A stretch of 64,000 bases of DNA from an uncultured Acetatifactor sp. (GTDB taxonomy: Bacteria > Bacillota > Clostridia > Lachnospirales > Lachnospiraceae): assembly GCA_910578815.1 (NCBI GenBank), contig CAJTSE010000009.1, positions 123,334 through 187,333 of the forward strand, given 5' to 3'. Below the pieces are notes generated by a model that did no database searches, had not been told where the DNA came from, and saw nothing but the letters and a program-made list of their open reading frames with translations. Shown in pieces: positions 44,534 through 52,453 of the stretch (position 1 is the stretch's first letter; every line of letters starts with the position of its first letter). The position numbers and the translations under genes were made by a program.

Positions 44534-45811
44534 TCAGTTTAATTTCTTTATTTCCCGGTTGAAACAGGATGCCATACTCACCGTAAAGCCGCATATCCCG
44601 GTACACAGAAACATTGCTGCCATGCCGCTTCCTGCACTATCTCCTACGATTGTTCCCAGCATCCCTGCCAGCCTGTTCCCTGAAGACATAAAAGGCTCAA
44701 AGACATAATCGGCCAGACAGCCTCCAAGGATAATTCCGACCGGAATTGTGCTGTATTGGATGGCATTCCTGACTGCAAACACCCGCCCCTGCTTAGCAGC
44801 AGGAATCTTCTGGTACAGTATCGTATTCTGGTTTGCCATTATAAACGGAATCGGCAGGCTGGCACAGACCGCAGCCGCCGACCACCAGAATACATTTTTC
44901 CCGACTGCCATCATCAAGTCCCCAAACAGAAAGGAAAGTGCCGCCGAAACATAAACTGCCGCTGCCTTATGACGGCTCTCTTTTTTCACGGAAACAATGA
45001 TGCCTCCGGCAATCCCGCCTGCCCCCATGCAGGCATTTACCATTCCGAGCGCAACGCTGTCTCCGGAGCTTCTTGCCAGGATCATTGGTGAAAGAATATT
45101 TTCATAAGTCAGCCTTGAAAAGAAATTGATCAGCGCCATTGTCAGCATCATGTATAAAATGCCTTTTTCTTTTTTCAAAAAAGCAAAGCCCTCCGCTATC
45201 CCCGCAAAAGGGGAATCGTCTCTCTTTTCCTGTTTCCCTTCCGGGATCGAGACAAAAAACAGCAGTACACAAAAGGCAAATATAAAACTCAACAGATCAA
45301 CCAGCAGAATAATCTGCAGTCCTCCTGCCGCAAAAAGGAATGACGCCAAGATGGGACTGAATACCACAATCAAATTATTGGAAAAGGAACTCATCCCGCT
45401 CACATTGGAAATCTTCTCTTCCGGTACAAGCCGCCCCACTGCCACTGCAGATGCAGGCTGCTGGAATGCGTTCGTTATACCTACAACCGCATTGATGACA
45501 TAGATATTCCACACCGCAAGCTGCCCCATAAGCAGGGATGCCAACACCGCCAGTGAGCAGGCCGCCGCAATACTGTCCGCCACCAGCATTATCGTTTTCT
45601 TATTATGCCTGTCTATGAAGCTGCCAACAAACAGGCTTAAAATGATATACGGCACATAATTACAGAATGACATCATGGACACGGACATGGCAGAGCCGCT
45701 CTGCCCATACGCCCACAAAACAAGCGCAAATCCTGTCATGGAGCTGCCAAGCCCTGACACACTCTGACTCAACCACAAAATGATATATTTCTTAAATAAT
45801 TTTTCTTCCAT
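44534..45811 (-). CDS. MFS efflux transporter, Mef/macrolide-efflux-like
   Basis: A 425-residue inner-membrane protein with 12 predicted helices. The early GSSMTGFALVLWAY, the loop GSFIDRHNKKTIMLVAD (MFS motif A region) and the NAFQQPASAVAVGRLVP segment match the MFS_3/Mef group of macrolide and other drug exporters. GGAG-type site before the ATG. Upstream lies a leader peptide gene overlapped by alternative hairpins, the layout used for antibiotic-induced attenuation. Substrate specificity cannot be read from the sequence. Confidence 0.85.
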   Translation of the reverse strand: MEEKLFKKYIILWLSQSVSGLGSSMTGFALVLWAYGQSGSAMSVSMMSFCNYVPYIILSLFVGSFIDRHNKKTIMLVADSIAAACSLAVLASLLMGQLAVWNIYVINAVVGITNAFQQPASAVAVGRLVPEEKISNVSGMSSFSNNLIVVFSPILASFLFAAGGLQIILLVDLLSFIFAFCVLLFFVSIPEGKQEKRDDSPFAGIAEGFAFLKKEKGILYMMLTMALINFFSRLTYENILSPMILARSSGDSVALGMVNACMGAGGIAGGIIVSVKKESRHKAAAVYVSAALSFLFGDLMMAVGKNVFWWSAAAVCASLPIPFIMANQNTILYQKIPAAKQGRVFAVRNAIQYSTIPVGIILGGCLADYVFEPFMSSGNRLAGMLGTIVGDSAGSGMAAMFLCTGICGFTVSMASCFNREIKKLN

Positions 45812-45846
45812 TGAATTTTCTCCATTCTATTCTTTATTTTTAGAAT

Positions 45847-45925
45847 AAAAAGTACAAAATCCAATGCGGACGATTACTTTTTACCTCTGTACAAATTTCG
45901 CCCAAACACCAGACTTTGTACAGAG
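45847..45925 (-). promoter_or_regulatory. attenuator of the MFS gene: alternative hairpins
   Basis: Stem 1: CTCTGTACAAA (45885-45895) with TTTGTACAGAG (45915-45925), perfect 11 bp. Stem 2, terminator-like on the minus strand: AAAAAGTA (45847-45854) with TACTTTTT (45875-45882), followed by ATTCTA. The GTACAAAA at 45852-45859 is a third copy of the TTTGTAC word and could compete for the same partner strand, so the two folds can exclude each other. The leader peptide reads through stem 1 and its stop codon touches stem 2. Confidence 0.6.
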
Positions 45926-45961
45926 CCCTTTGCTTAAGTCAATCACTAAATGGCAAAGCAT
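45881..45961 (-). CDS. 26-codon leader peptide of the MFS efflux gene
   Basis: ATG at 45961-45959 with GGAGGCGGGAAA directly upstream, then MLCHLVIDLSKGLCTKSG and VWAKFVQR to a TAA at 45883-45881. Codons 13-26 run through both arms of the leader hairpin. A ribosome stalled in the first dozen codons would open stem 1 and change the downstream fold. It is preceded by a strong promoter and followed, 70 nt on, by the MFS start. Not part of any other gene. Confidence 0.65.
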   Translation of the reverse strand: MLCHLVIDLSKGLCTKSGVWAKFVQR

Positions 45962-46000
45962 TTTCCCGCCTCCTCGTCTTTCATACAGAATAGTATAGCT

Positions 46001-46029
46001 AGTATAGCATAGAAAGACATCTTTCGCAA
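46001..46029 (-). promoter_or_regulatory. promoter of the leader-MFS transcript
   Basis: Minus strand TTGCGA (46029-46024), 17 nt, TATACT (46006-46001). A second TATACT follows 9 bp downstream within the direct repeat CTATACTAGCTATACTA. The leader peptide starts about 40 nt later. Confidence 0.7.
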
Positions 46030-46118
46030 TCTGCCTGCGATATTATATTTTTCGGAGCATTGCAGAATAGTTAAATCCATTCCATCACCCTGAGACTTAG
46101 CAGACTTTTACTCAAAAT

Positions 46119-46157
46119 AAAAGTAACCGCATCCTTTGGCCGGGGCGGTTACTTTTT
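46119..46157. terminator. terminator at the end of the small toxin gene
   Basis: AAAAGTAACCGC (46119-46130) and GCGGTTACTTTT (46145-46156) with A and T runs on both sides, so active in both directions. The toxin stop codon lies inside the right arm. Confidence 0.85.
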
Positions 46158-46241
46158 TGTGTGGTTTATGTACGCTATCAAGATCGACACGATGATTCCA
46201 AGAATCATCAGAACAACCGTCAGCAGTTCATAGTCACTCAT
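46149..46241 (-). CDS. 30-residue holin-like membrane toxin (type I toxin candidate)
   Basis: ATG at 46241 with AAAGGAGG eight bases upstream; the peptide reads MSDYELLTVVLMILGIIVS then a short hydrophobic stretch ending INHTKK. One membrane helix with a short acidic start and basic tail is the pattern of the putative holin-like toxins of Firmicutes, which kill or depolarise by membrane insertion and are silenced by an antisense RNA. A promoter and a strong leader hairpin lie upstream and a terminator overlaps the stop, as in such loci. The antisense RNA itself was not identified. Confidence 0.75.
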   Translation of the reverse strand: MSDYELLTVVLMILGIIVSILIAYINHTKK

Positions 46242-46275
46242 AAGCAATCCCTCCTTTCCCGGTTTTACCCGTTGT

Positions 46276-46371
46276 CGGAGGGATAGTCCCTCCGCGAAGA
46301 AGGACTGACCGCCTACCCGTTATGGCAGTACCCCATGTGAATATATTATCAGAAAAGGGCGGACGCTGCAA
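46276..46371 (-). promoter_or_regulatory. promoter and hairpin leader of the small toxin
   Basis: Minus strand TTGCAG (46371-46366), 17 nt, TAATAT (46348-46343). The leader of about 95 nt contains the perfect hairpin CGGAGGGATAGTCCCTCCG (46276-46294), whose GGAGGG arm mimics a ribosome site and could compete with or mask the real one. Confidence 0.6.
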
Positions 46372-46481
46372 ACGATTTCCGGCTTTTTATTTTGCCGCTT
46401 GCTACGCCAAAACTAAGATAAGATACTGCCCGTTTCTCTTCCGTATTCTTGCGGGTTTCGTCATATCATGATTTGGCAGGT

Positions 46482-47714
46482 TTATTTGTTCCCTGTCATC
46501 CTGTCACCTGACGACTTACTCCATGCTGACCTGCTCCATGACGATTTGTTCCCTGTCGCTCTGGCAACTGACGACTTACACCATGCTGACCTGTTCCATG
46601 ACGACTTGCTCCCTGTCGCTCTGGCAACTGACGGTCTATTCCATGATGACTTGTTCCAGGACGACTTGTTCCATGGCGCCCTGTCACCTGACGACTTATT
46701 CCATGACAACTCATTCCATGACGGCTTTTTACCTGAAGGCCTGTTCCATGCCGCCGTATCCTTGATTGTTTCCTCCAGAGACCTTGTACGGTATCCCAGC
46801 TCACGCACCGCTCTTTCGTTTGAAAAATTACTGTTGCTGGTAAGCGTATACAAAGAGTACGCTGTGTAAAGCGGACGTTTCCCCCGCCATTTTGCAATCA
46901 GCTCATTTATGGGAGCCGCCAGCCTGGCCAGAAACAGCGGAATTACCGGCAGGGGCTTTTTTCCATAAGGCTTTCCCACACTGCACAGCAAATCACGTAT
47001 CGTACAATATTTGCCACTGAGTATATAGCAGCATCCTGCCCTGCCTTTCTCTGCCGCCAGCAGGCATCCCTGCGCCACATCCCGTACATCCACAAAGTCA
47101 TATCCGCCTTTCACACAGGCCGTAATTCTGCCCTTCATATAGTCCCGTACCATTTGCACCAAATGATTGTTCCCTTTATCATAAGGACCTATGATGCCGG
47201 AAGGCTGGACTACCACTGCAGGCAGTCCGTCTTTTACGGCATCTAATACTGCCTGGGTAGCCTCTGCCTTCGTTTTGGCATAGGCTCCGACCACCAGATC
47301 CGGTGAAAATTCCTCTACCTCCGCAATCTTCCTGCCGGTCGGTAATTCCGGAATCGCATGAACTGAACCTACATAGACAAAGCGGTCAACGTGATACCGC
47401 AGGCTGATGTCAATCATATTTTTGGTGCCGTTTACATTGACCTCATACACCGGAGCAGTTACATGCCTGGAAATGCTGATAATTCCAGCCCCGTGAATCA
47501 CTATGACCTCTTCCGCCGGCTTCCCGGCAAACAAAGCTTCCAGCGTATCCGGCCTGCACACATCTCCACGGAAATACCGTATATTATCCGCCTGTACTGC
47601 CGCTTTTTCCTGAGGAAGCAGCAGAGCACGGACCTCCACGTTCTTGTCTTTCAATATTCGAAGCAGAGTGTTCCCCAAATGACCTCCTGCCCCTGTGATG
47701 ATATATCTCTTCAT
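46482..47714 (-). CDS. NAD-dependent epimerase/dehydratase with repetitive Trp/Ser-rich tail
   Basis: Residues 1-325 are an extended SDR: nucleotide motif ITGAGGHLG, catalytic YAKTK, and GPYDKGNNH. It probably acts on a sugar nucleotide or similar small molecule. The last 85 residues are low-complexity, built from five-residue units such as WNKSS and ARATG, encoded by four 60-bp repeats (46501-46740). Normal family members end near residue 330, so the tail is an addition by repeat expansion. Start at the ATG at 47714, with GGGG upstream. Confidence 0.8.
   Translation of the reverse strand: MKRYIITGAGGHLGNTLLRILKDKNVEVRALLLPQEKAAVQADNIRYFRGDVCRPDTLEALFAGKPAEEVIVIHGAGIISISRHVTAPVYEVNVNGTKNMIDISLRYHVDRFVYVGSVHAIPELPTGRKIAEVEEFSPDLVVGAYAKTKAEATQAVLDAVKDGLPAVVVQPSGIIGPYDKGNNHLVQMVRDYMKGRITACVKGGYDFVDVRDVAQGCLLAAEKGRAGCCYILSGKYCTIRDLLCSVGKPYGKKPLPVIPLFLARLAAPINELIAKWRGKRPLYTAYSLYTLTSNSNFSNERAVRELGYRTRSLEETIKDTAAWNRPSGKKPSWNELSWNKSSGDRAPWNKSSWNKSSWNRPSVARATGSKSSWNRSAWCKSSVARATGNKSSWSRSAWSKSSGDRMTGNK
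46501..46740 (-). repeat. four 60-bp tandem repeats in the dehydratase tail
   Basis: Copies at 46501-46560, 46561-46620, 46621-46680 and 46681-46740. The first two are almost identical (CTGACGACTTAC...CCCTGTCGCTCTGGCAA), the others diverged. Each is itself made of 15-bp subunits like CCATGACGACTTGTT. All periods are multiples of three, so the frame stays open on both strands. Confidence 0.85.
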
Positions 47715-47818
47715 AATGCCCCGCATTCCTTTTGTTTTTTAATCAGTCTGCCCATTTTCCTTCTTTTCATGCAGCCTGATTCATCACCGGTTTTGGGGTA
47801 ATTCTTTTTATACTCTCT

Positions 47819-48117
47819 TTATATCGGATTCAGTATTTCAATCCTCTCTGCCGGAATTTTACATTCATTCAGCTGAATATTCTTTACCACATCATCCATG
47901 GCGAAATAAAACATACGATCCTGAACATAATCCTGAGAAATTCTGTTCCTCCGCTTCTCACCAATACCGATTCCCATTTTAGTTTATCCATTTTCCTTAT
48001 CTGCCTCTCTTGAGATGATTTAACTGCCCAATATAATAAAAGCCCTTTGATTGATTTTCCCTGTGGTTTCAATATCCGTTTGATTTCCGCCAGCAGCTCC
48101 TTCTGCTCTTCATTTGT
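47819..48117 (-). pseudogene. probable decayed SAM-methyltransferase remnant
   Basis: A minus-strand frame reads EQKELLAEIKRILKPQGK (48117 to about 48060), the end of the methyltransferase post-II region, and then loses sense; a different frame from about 47955 reads SQDYVQDRMFYFAMDDVVKN...IPAERIEILNPI and stops at 47819. Two pieces in different frames suggest frameshift decay. Only moderately sure of the family. Confidence 0.35.
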
Positions 48118-48121
48118 CCGT

Positions 48122-48643
48122 ATGCAGGTTAATTATTTGTTGAGCGGCCGGGCAAAATTATTTCTTTCTCATGAAAACGGACGCATTTCTCTCATAAACT
48201 TTCTGAACGCTCCCTGCTTTATCGGAGAAATGGAATTGCTCGGCGCCCAGGAAGCAGCCAACGGAGTAACCGCCATTACTCCCTGTACGTGTTATCAAAT
48301 TCATATTAATAATTGCAAGAATAAAATACTGAACAATACTAAATTTTTGCGTTATCTCTGTCTGTTCCTGAGTCACAAGGCCATCGGCAACACCTCTAAT
48401 TATACCAAAAACCAGGCTTACCCCTTAGAGGTACGCCTGGCAAATTTTATTCTGCTCACTTCCTGCAATCAAATGTATCGTGAAAAGCATACAGAGGCTG
48501 CGGAATTTTTAGGTGTGACCTATCGACACCTGCTCTATGTTCTTGCCGCTTTTGTTAAACAGGGATACTTGAAGAAAACCGAACAAGGTTATTATATTCA
48601 GGACTTAAATACTCTCCGTAAAATAGCGGAGGGTAAACCGTAA
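48122..48643 (+). pseudogene. Crp/Fnr-family regulator lacking its N-terminus (YeiL-like)
   Basis: The frame codes for the second half of the cyclic-nucleotide-binding-like domain (LSGRAKLFLSHENGRISLI, CFIGEMELLG) and the winged helix (EAAEFLGVTYRHLLYVLAAF). The first 50 or so residues of the family are missing; upstream DNA belongs to a methyltransferase relic on the opposite strand. An ATG at 48122 could start a 173-residue product but has no clear ribosome site. Probably a truncated gene. Confidence 0.65.
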
Positions 48644-48836
48644 AAATACGGCTTCCCTCAAATGCCGGGCAGACGACTGCTATATCCCTGGCTTGATGCT
48701 GCCGGATGAGAACCGCCACAGATTCTATTACTCCCTTTTCGGAAAAGTGTTCCTAATGCATAAATTCTGAAATATAAATATATTTCTACACACATTACAT
48801 AATCTTCAACAACTTAACAGTTTTATAAACTGAAAT

Positions 48837-49247
48837 TTAGTCAAAAAATTTCCCTTTAAAAAAATTTTCATTCTCTAAGGGCTTAGCTGTAATTCTAAAT
48901 AAAACACATCCATCAGGGCACATTACAACTTTACTATATTTACTATCCCCTCCTACATTTAATAAATTTCCACCGCTTCTGACGGCTTCCATAATTGGGT
49001 ATATCATCATCATTACTTTGGAACAAATTCCCTGTCCTTGTGAATTTACTGGACAACCATATGTACATGCATATTTATCTCCAATTTCCTCCCCATTTCG
49101 ACAAAATCCTTTTGTTTCATCGTTATCCTTATTAAATCCTATCACTTCGATTTCCCATTCATATTCTTCATCATACCATTTTTTCAAAGTTCTTCTCCTT
49201 CTTGATTTTCGATTTATATATTTGATTATAAAATCTTTATCTGCCAT
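48837..49247 (-). CDS. TIGR04076-like cysteine-containing protein
   Basis: A 136-residue cytosolic protein. The central CTYGCPVNSQGQGICSKVMM and YPIMEAVRSGGNL plus CPDGCVLFRI match the TIGR04076 pattern (conserved Cys pairs, Tyr-Pro, Gly-Gly-Asn), a family of unknown function. It has a basic N-terminus (NRKSRRRRTLKKW). The DNA is more AT-rich than its surroundings, hinting at acquisition. It stands alone between two gaps of about 190 nt in which I see only a downstream-gene terminator. Confidence 0.65.
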   Translation of the reverse strand: MADKDFIIKYINRKSRRRRTLKKWYDEEYEWEIEVIGFNKDNDETKGFCRNGEEIGDKYACTYGCPVNSQGQGICSKVMMMIYPIMEAVRSGGNLLNVGGDSKYSKVVMCPDGCVLFRITAKPLENENFFKGKFFD

Positions 49248-49386
49248 TTACAATGTATATTTATAAGCTATTTCTCAATGGGTACACAATTCCGAAGAGG
49301 GAGTTCTATTATAGGGGAACCGGCTGGAGCAGGCCGGATTTTCCGTAGGAAACAAAACTGCCGCGAAATGCACTCTCGATATAGAA

Positions 49387-49423
49387 GGGCGGCCAACCGC
49401 TATCTGAAAGCAGGCGGCCGCCC
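49387..49423 (-). terminator. terminator of the MarR-PPOx operon
   Basis: GGGCGGCC (49387-49394) and GGCCGCCC (49416-49423), perfect 8-bp GC stem, followed on the minus strand by TTCTATATC; ten bases after the PPOx stop. Confidence 0.65.
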
Positions 49424-49432
49424 GGAACGCCT

Positions 49433-49894
49433 TTACCTTCTGGCATAATTTACAAATTCAGCCCCTTTATCAAATTCTGCCAGCTCTTTGGCGGAAATAT
49501 TGCCGATCCCGTCATACCTGTAGTAGCGCCCGTGATCTGCCTGAAACTCAATTACACAGTAATCTTCATCATCTACTCCCTTAGGATAGTACTTCTCATC
49601 ACCCTCAGTCCACATCATGGCTTTATATTCGTGATCAAGATGTACGATCACCGTTCCGGTAAAGCACACCCCCTCAAAGGTCTGACAATTATCAAAATAC
49701 AGGCAGGCTTTATTATTTTGCATCATTGCCTGAGTATGCAGGGATGAGGTATTTGTTGAAATCAGGTGTCCGCCCAGCCCTTTGTGCCAGGTGCTGAACA
49801 CTCTTCTGATACTTGGATTTCCCTCCCCGTCCAAAAAACCGATACTGGCAAATCCCGATTTCTTTACCAGCCTGTCAATTTCCTTCAATGTCAT
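49433..49894 (-). CDS. pyridoxamine 5-phosphate oxidase-family flavoprotein
   Basis: A 153-residue split-barrel protein (ASIGFLDGEGNPSIRRVF, GGHLISTNTSSLHTQAM, KACLYFDN) that probably binds FMN or F420-like cofactors and reduces small molecules. Its ATG overlaps the MarR stop by four bases, so it is co-translated with its likely regulator; such pairs usually respond to oxidative or electrophile stress. Confidence 0.82.
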   Translation of the reverse strand: MTLKEIDRLVKKSGFASIGFLDGEGNPSIRRVFSTWHKGLGGHLISTNTSSLHTQAMMQNNKACLYFDNCQTFEGVCFTGTVIVHLDHEYKAMMWTEGDEKYYPKGVDDEDYCVIEFQADHGRYYRYDGIGNISAKELAEFDKGAEFVNYARR

Positions 49895-50334
49895 GTCTTT
49901 CTTTCCTCCTCTTCCAGATTTTTCAGGATTTTCTCCAGTCCCGCGTCCAGCTTCAAAATCTCGTCATCCGTAAAGCCCTGATAAAACAGACGGCTCATTT
50001 CATCGGAGACCTGATTATACTTGTCTTCCAGCCTGCGCGCACTGTCCGTAAGACGGATGCGGATTTTCCGACGGTCTTTTACATCATAGCATCTCGTAAT
50101 ATGCCCCTGGCTTTCCATGCGGTCAAGCATACCGGTCAGGGTTGTCTTTGCCAGTCCCGTTCTTCTGCCGAGCTCCACGATAGGCAGATTATCCTCCTGC
50201 CATAAAACATAGAGAATATGCCCCTGGGCACCGTTAAATTCGTCAATGCCGGCATCCGTCAACAATCTGCCAAAAATCCTTCCCTGAATCTGCTTGATCT
50301 GGGAAATTAAAAATCCGCCTCTTGTCTCAATCAT
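49891..50334 (-). CDS. MarR-family transcriptional regulator
   Basis: A 147-residue winged-helix repressor with LPIVELGRRTGLAKTTLTGMLDRMESQGHI and the wing DVKDRRKIRIRLT. Start at the ATG with GGGAG upstream; the frame extends 16 codons further but into the promoter. It is encoded first in a two-gene operon with the PPOx-family protein and very likely represses its own promoter through the palindrome at 50355-50372. Confidence 0.88.
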   Translation of the reverse strand: MIETRGGFLISQIKQIQGRIFGRLLTDAGIDEFNGAQGHILYVLWQEDNLPIVELGRRTGLAKTTLTGMLDRMESQGHITRCYDVKDRRKIRIRLTDSARRLEDKYNQVSDEMSRLFYQGFTDDEILKLDAGLEKILKNLEEEERKT

Positions 50335-50353
50335 CCGCTTACTCCCATAAAAT

Positions 50354-50382
50354 ATAGTACCATATAGTACTAAACGTGTCAA
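50354..50382 (-). promoter_or_regulatory. marR promoter with palindromic operator
   Basis: Minus strand TTGACA (50382-50377), 17 nt, TACTAT (50359-50354). The palindrome TAGTAC-CATATA-GTACTA (50355-50372) fills the spacer and the -10, the place a MarR dimer would block. Confidence 0.75.
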
Positions 50383-50402
50383 TAATTTCGTATTTGAAAT
50401 TA

Positions 50403-50930
50403 CTAAATGGCCAATTTTGCATACACATAAGTATCCTTCCAGATCGGATTCCCTTCTTCATCCTTCCAGAACCAGACATTCTGCAAAAATAGAGCTTCTC
50501 TCCGAAATCCAAGGGACTCCAGCAATTTCCAGGAGCTTACATTATCCGGGTCGCATTCCGCATATATCCTGTGTATCCCCCTTGAAAAAGCCTGCTGTAT
50601 CAATGTCCTGCAGCTTTCCGCCGCATACCCGTTCCCCCAGTAATCGCGGTTGAATACATATCCTATTTCCAGCGCTTCAAACTCCCGCTTTCCCATGTAA
50701 ATATTGCCGATCATTTTATGACAGCTTTTCAATTCAACGGCAATCATTTCCTCTGTCCCCACACGCCATCCAAGATTCTCCTTTGTTTCCTCAAGGGACA
50801 TCGGCTTGTACGGCTCAAACTCTACCACCTTTGGATCAGACAGGTATTCGAATAAGTCCTGCAAATCTTCGTTTTTGTATCTTCGCATAATTAATCTTTC
50901 TGTTTCTGCTATGATTACACTGCTTTCCAT
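50403..50930 (-). CDS. GNAT acetyltransferase, RimJ/RimL type
   Basis: A 175-residue N-acetyltransferase: AETERLIMRRY at the start, acetyl-CoA motif RDYWGNGYAAESCRTLI and the ECDPDNVSSWKLLESLGF end typical of the RimJ/RimL group. The substrate (ribosomal protein N-terminus, antibiotic or other amine) is not predictable. Followed by marR in the same direction, and preceded by a second, related GNAT 35 nt upstream. Confidence 0.88.
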   Translation of the reverse strand: MESSVIIAETERLIMRRYKNEDLQDLFEYLSDPKVVEFEPYKPMSLEETKENLGWRVGTEEMIAVELKSCHKMIGNIYMGKREFEALEIGYVFNRDYWGNGYAAESCRTLIQQAFSRGIHRIYAECDPDNVSSWKLLESLGFRREALFLQNVWFWKDEEGNPIWKDTYVYAKLAI

Positions 50931-50964
50931 ATAATTCCTCCATGAAGCTCCGTTTTATTTCTAT

Positions 50965-51513
50965 TTATTTCGTCCACTCCGTTTTCAGCAGCCGATACTC
51001 CAGTCTTGTCTTCATTTTCCCGTCATGCCATTCGTAATCAATATGCTCTGCTTCCCGGATCATGCCGCATTTCTGCATTACTCTCTCGGAACCGGCATTC
51101 TCGGCCAGACAGCCTGTTGACACCCTGTATACGTTATCCTCGGAAAACGCAAACTCTAAAACCCGCCGCAGCGCTTCCGTGGTATAGCCCTGCCCCCAAA
51201 ACCCTGGATATGTAAAATACCCCGCACCCACCAATTTTCCCACGGGCGTCTTACTGATTACCGTATACCCCACGCTCCCGACCTGCTCATGTGAATCGTT
51301 CAATTCCATATGCAAAAAATAAAATTTCCTGTCAGGCCTTTTGCTGTCCTCCAGCACCTTACGAAAATCTTCACAGGCCTCTTCTTGGGTATGTAATTGT
51401 ATATCCTGCAGATAATACATGGTTTTGGGATCCGACTTCAAGCGAAAATATTGCTCAAAATCGGCTTCACTGTAATCTCTTAAAATAAGACGCTCCGTTT
51501 CCAGATAAATCAT
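50965..51513 (-). CDS. GNAT acetyltransferase, RimJ/RimL type (second)
   Basis: A 182-residue acetyltransferase (ETERLILRDYSEADFEQYF, PGFWGQGYTTEALRRVLEFA, CLAENAGSERVMQKCGM). The open frame runs 91 codons further upstream but the ATG at 51513 has GGGAGGGAGCAATTT before it and is the family start. Forms a likely two-gene unit with the next GNAT; the two are about 25-30 percent alike by eye, so probably an old duplication or independent family members. Confidence 0.88.
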   Translation of the reverse strand: MIYLETERLILRDYSEADFEQYFRLKSDPKTMYYLQDIQLHTQEEACEDFRKVLEDSKRPDRKFYFLHMELNDSHEQVGSVGYTVISKTPVGKLVGAGYFTYPGFWGQGYTTEALRRVLEFAFSEDNVYRVSTGCLAENAGSERVMQKCGMIREAEHIDYEWHDGKMKTRLEYRLLKTEWTK

Positions 51514-51739
51514 AAATTGCTCCCTCCCTGATCTTATTCTACTGAAATATCCCGAAATCGGCAACCGGAAGTTGCAAAAAGGCACCCTGCTGTTGGTGGT
51601 AAACTGCCTTATTTTTGTGTATAATACAGGCAGATCAGACAAAACGGGCATTTGCGGAGCACTCAATTTGCAGAATACTCGGCTTGCAGCACCATCTTTG
51701 CAATTTCCCCTGTAAACCATAAACCGGGAGGCTGTCACC

Positions 51740-52354
51740 ATGAAATTATCAGAAAAAATAACGGAACTCAGAAAAGCCGACGGCATGACTCAGGAAGAGC
51801 TGGCGAACATATGCGGCGTCAGCCGGCAGTCCATCTCCAAATGGGAGGCTGATATTGCATTGCCGGAAACGGAAAAGCTGTTGCTCCTGGGAAAAACCTT
51901 TCATGTGTCCATGGATGTTTTGTTAAAGGATGAGCTGACCTTAAGTGAAGTGAAAGCGGTTTCTTCCTGCGGTAATAACGCGGTTCAGGGAAAAAAACAG
52001 GGAATCTTTGAGGGTATCCTGATAAAGGAAAGCCTGTCGGATGATTCGATCCTTGATTTCCTTCGCGTCCACAAAATCGAATTGTGGAATACCGGCGGAA
52101 CGCCCAAATACTGGACCGCACTGTTTTTTACAAGCAACACCTCCGATTTCCCGGAGCGTATAGCCAAAGTCATGTCTGCCGGCGGCGAAGGCGGAAACTG
52201 GTTTGTTGATTTTAAAGCAGATCAGGTGAAATACATTGTTTTTAAGGATAAGATCTTAAAATACAACATCGGAAAACCTGCGGAAAAAGAATCTGTGTGC
52301 GCCGAATGTCGAAACATGGGCATTTCAGACGAACAAATGAATTGGCCGGAATAA
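51740..52354 (+). CDS. XRE-family regulator with C-terminal domain
   Basis: A 204-residue protein: helix-turn-helix at residues 1-65 (LSEKITELRKADGMTQEELANICGVSRQSISKWE), then a C-terminal domain of about 110 residues (FEGILIKESLSDDSILDFLRVHKIELW, WFVDFKADQVKYIVFKDKI) ending in CAECRNMG. The C-terminal part is probably a ligand or protein sensor; I do not recognise it. A TATAAT at 51620-51625 with an extended TG element is the likely promoter. Divergent from the GNAT pair. Confidence 0.85.
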   Translation: MKLSEKITELRKADGMTQEELANICGVSRQSISKWEADIALPETEKLLLLGKTFHVSMDVLLKDELTLSEVKAVSSCGNNAVQGKKQGIFEGILIKESLSDDSILDFLRVHKIELWNTGGTPKYWTALFFTSNTSDFPERIAKVMSAGGEGGNWFVDFKADQVKYIVFKDKILKYNIGKPAEKESVCAECRNMGISDEQMNWPE

Positions 52355-52453
52355 CGCTTCGCAGATTGTTTGTGCCGGTTGCGGAGAGTGGAAATAAAGA
52401 TTGAAAGCAGATTTCTAAATATTAATTGGTATGTGTGCAAGAGGGGTATAAAT

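Noticed and set aside
46501..46740. CRISPR array
   Set aside because: The repeats are contiguous without unique spacers and are in frame inside a protein gene.
46468..46869. 133-codon plus-strand frame through the 60-bp repeats
   Set aside because: It is open only because the repeat periods are multiples of three; it has no ribosome site and lies opposite the dehydratase gene.
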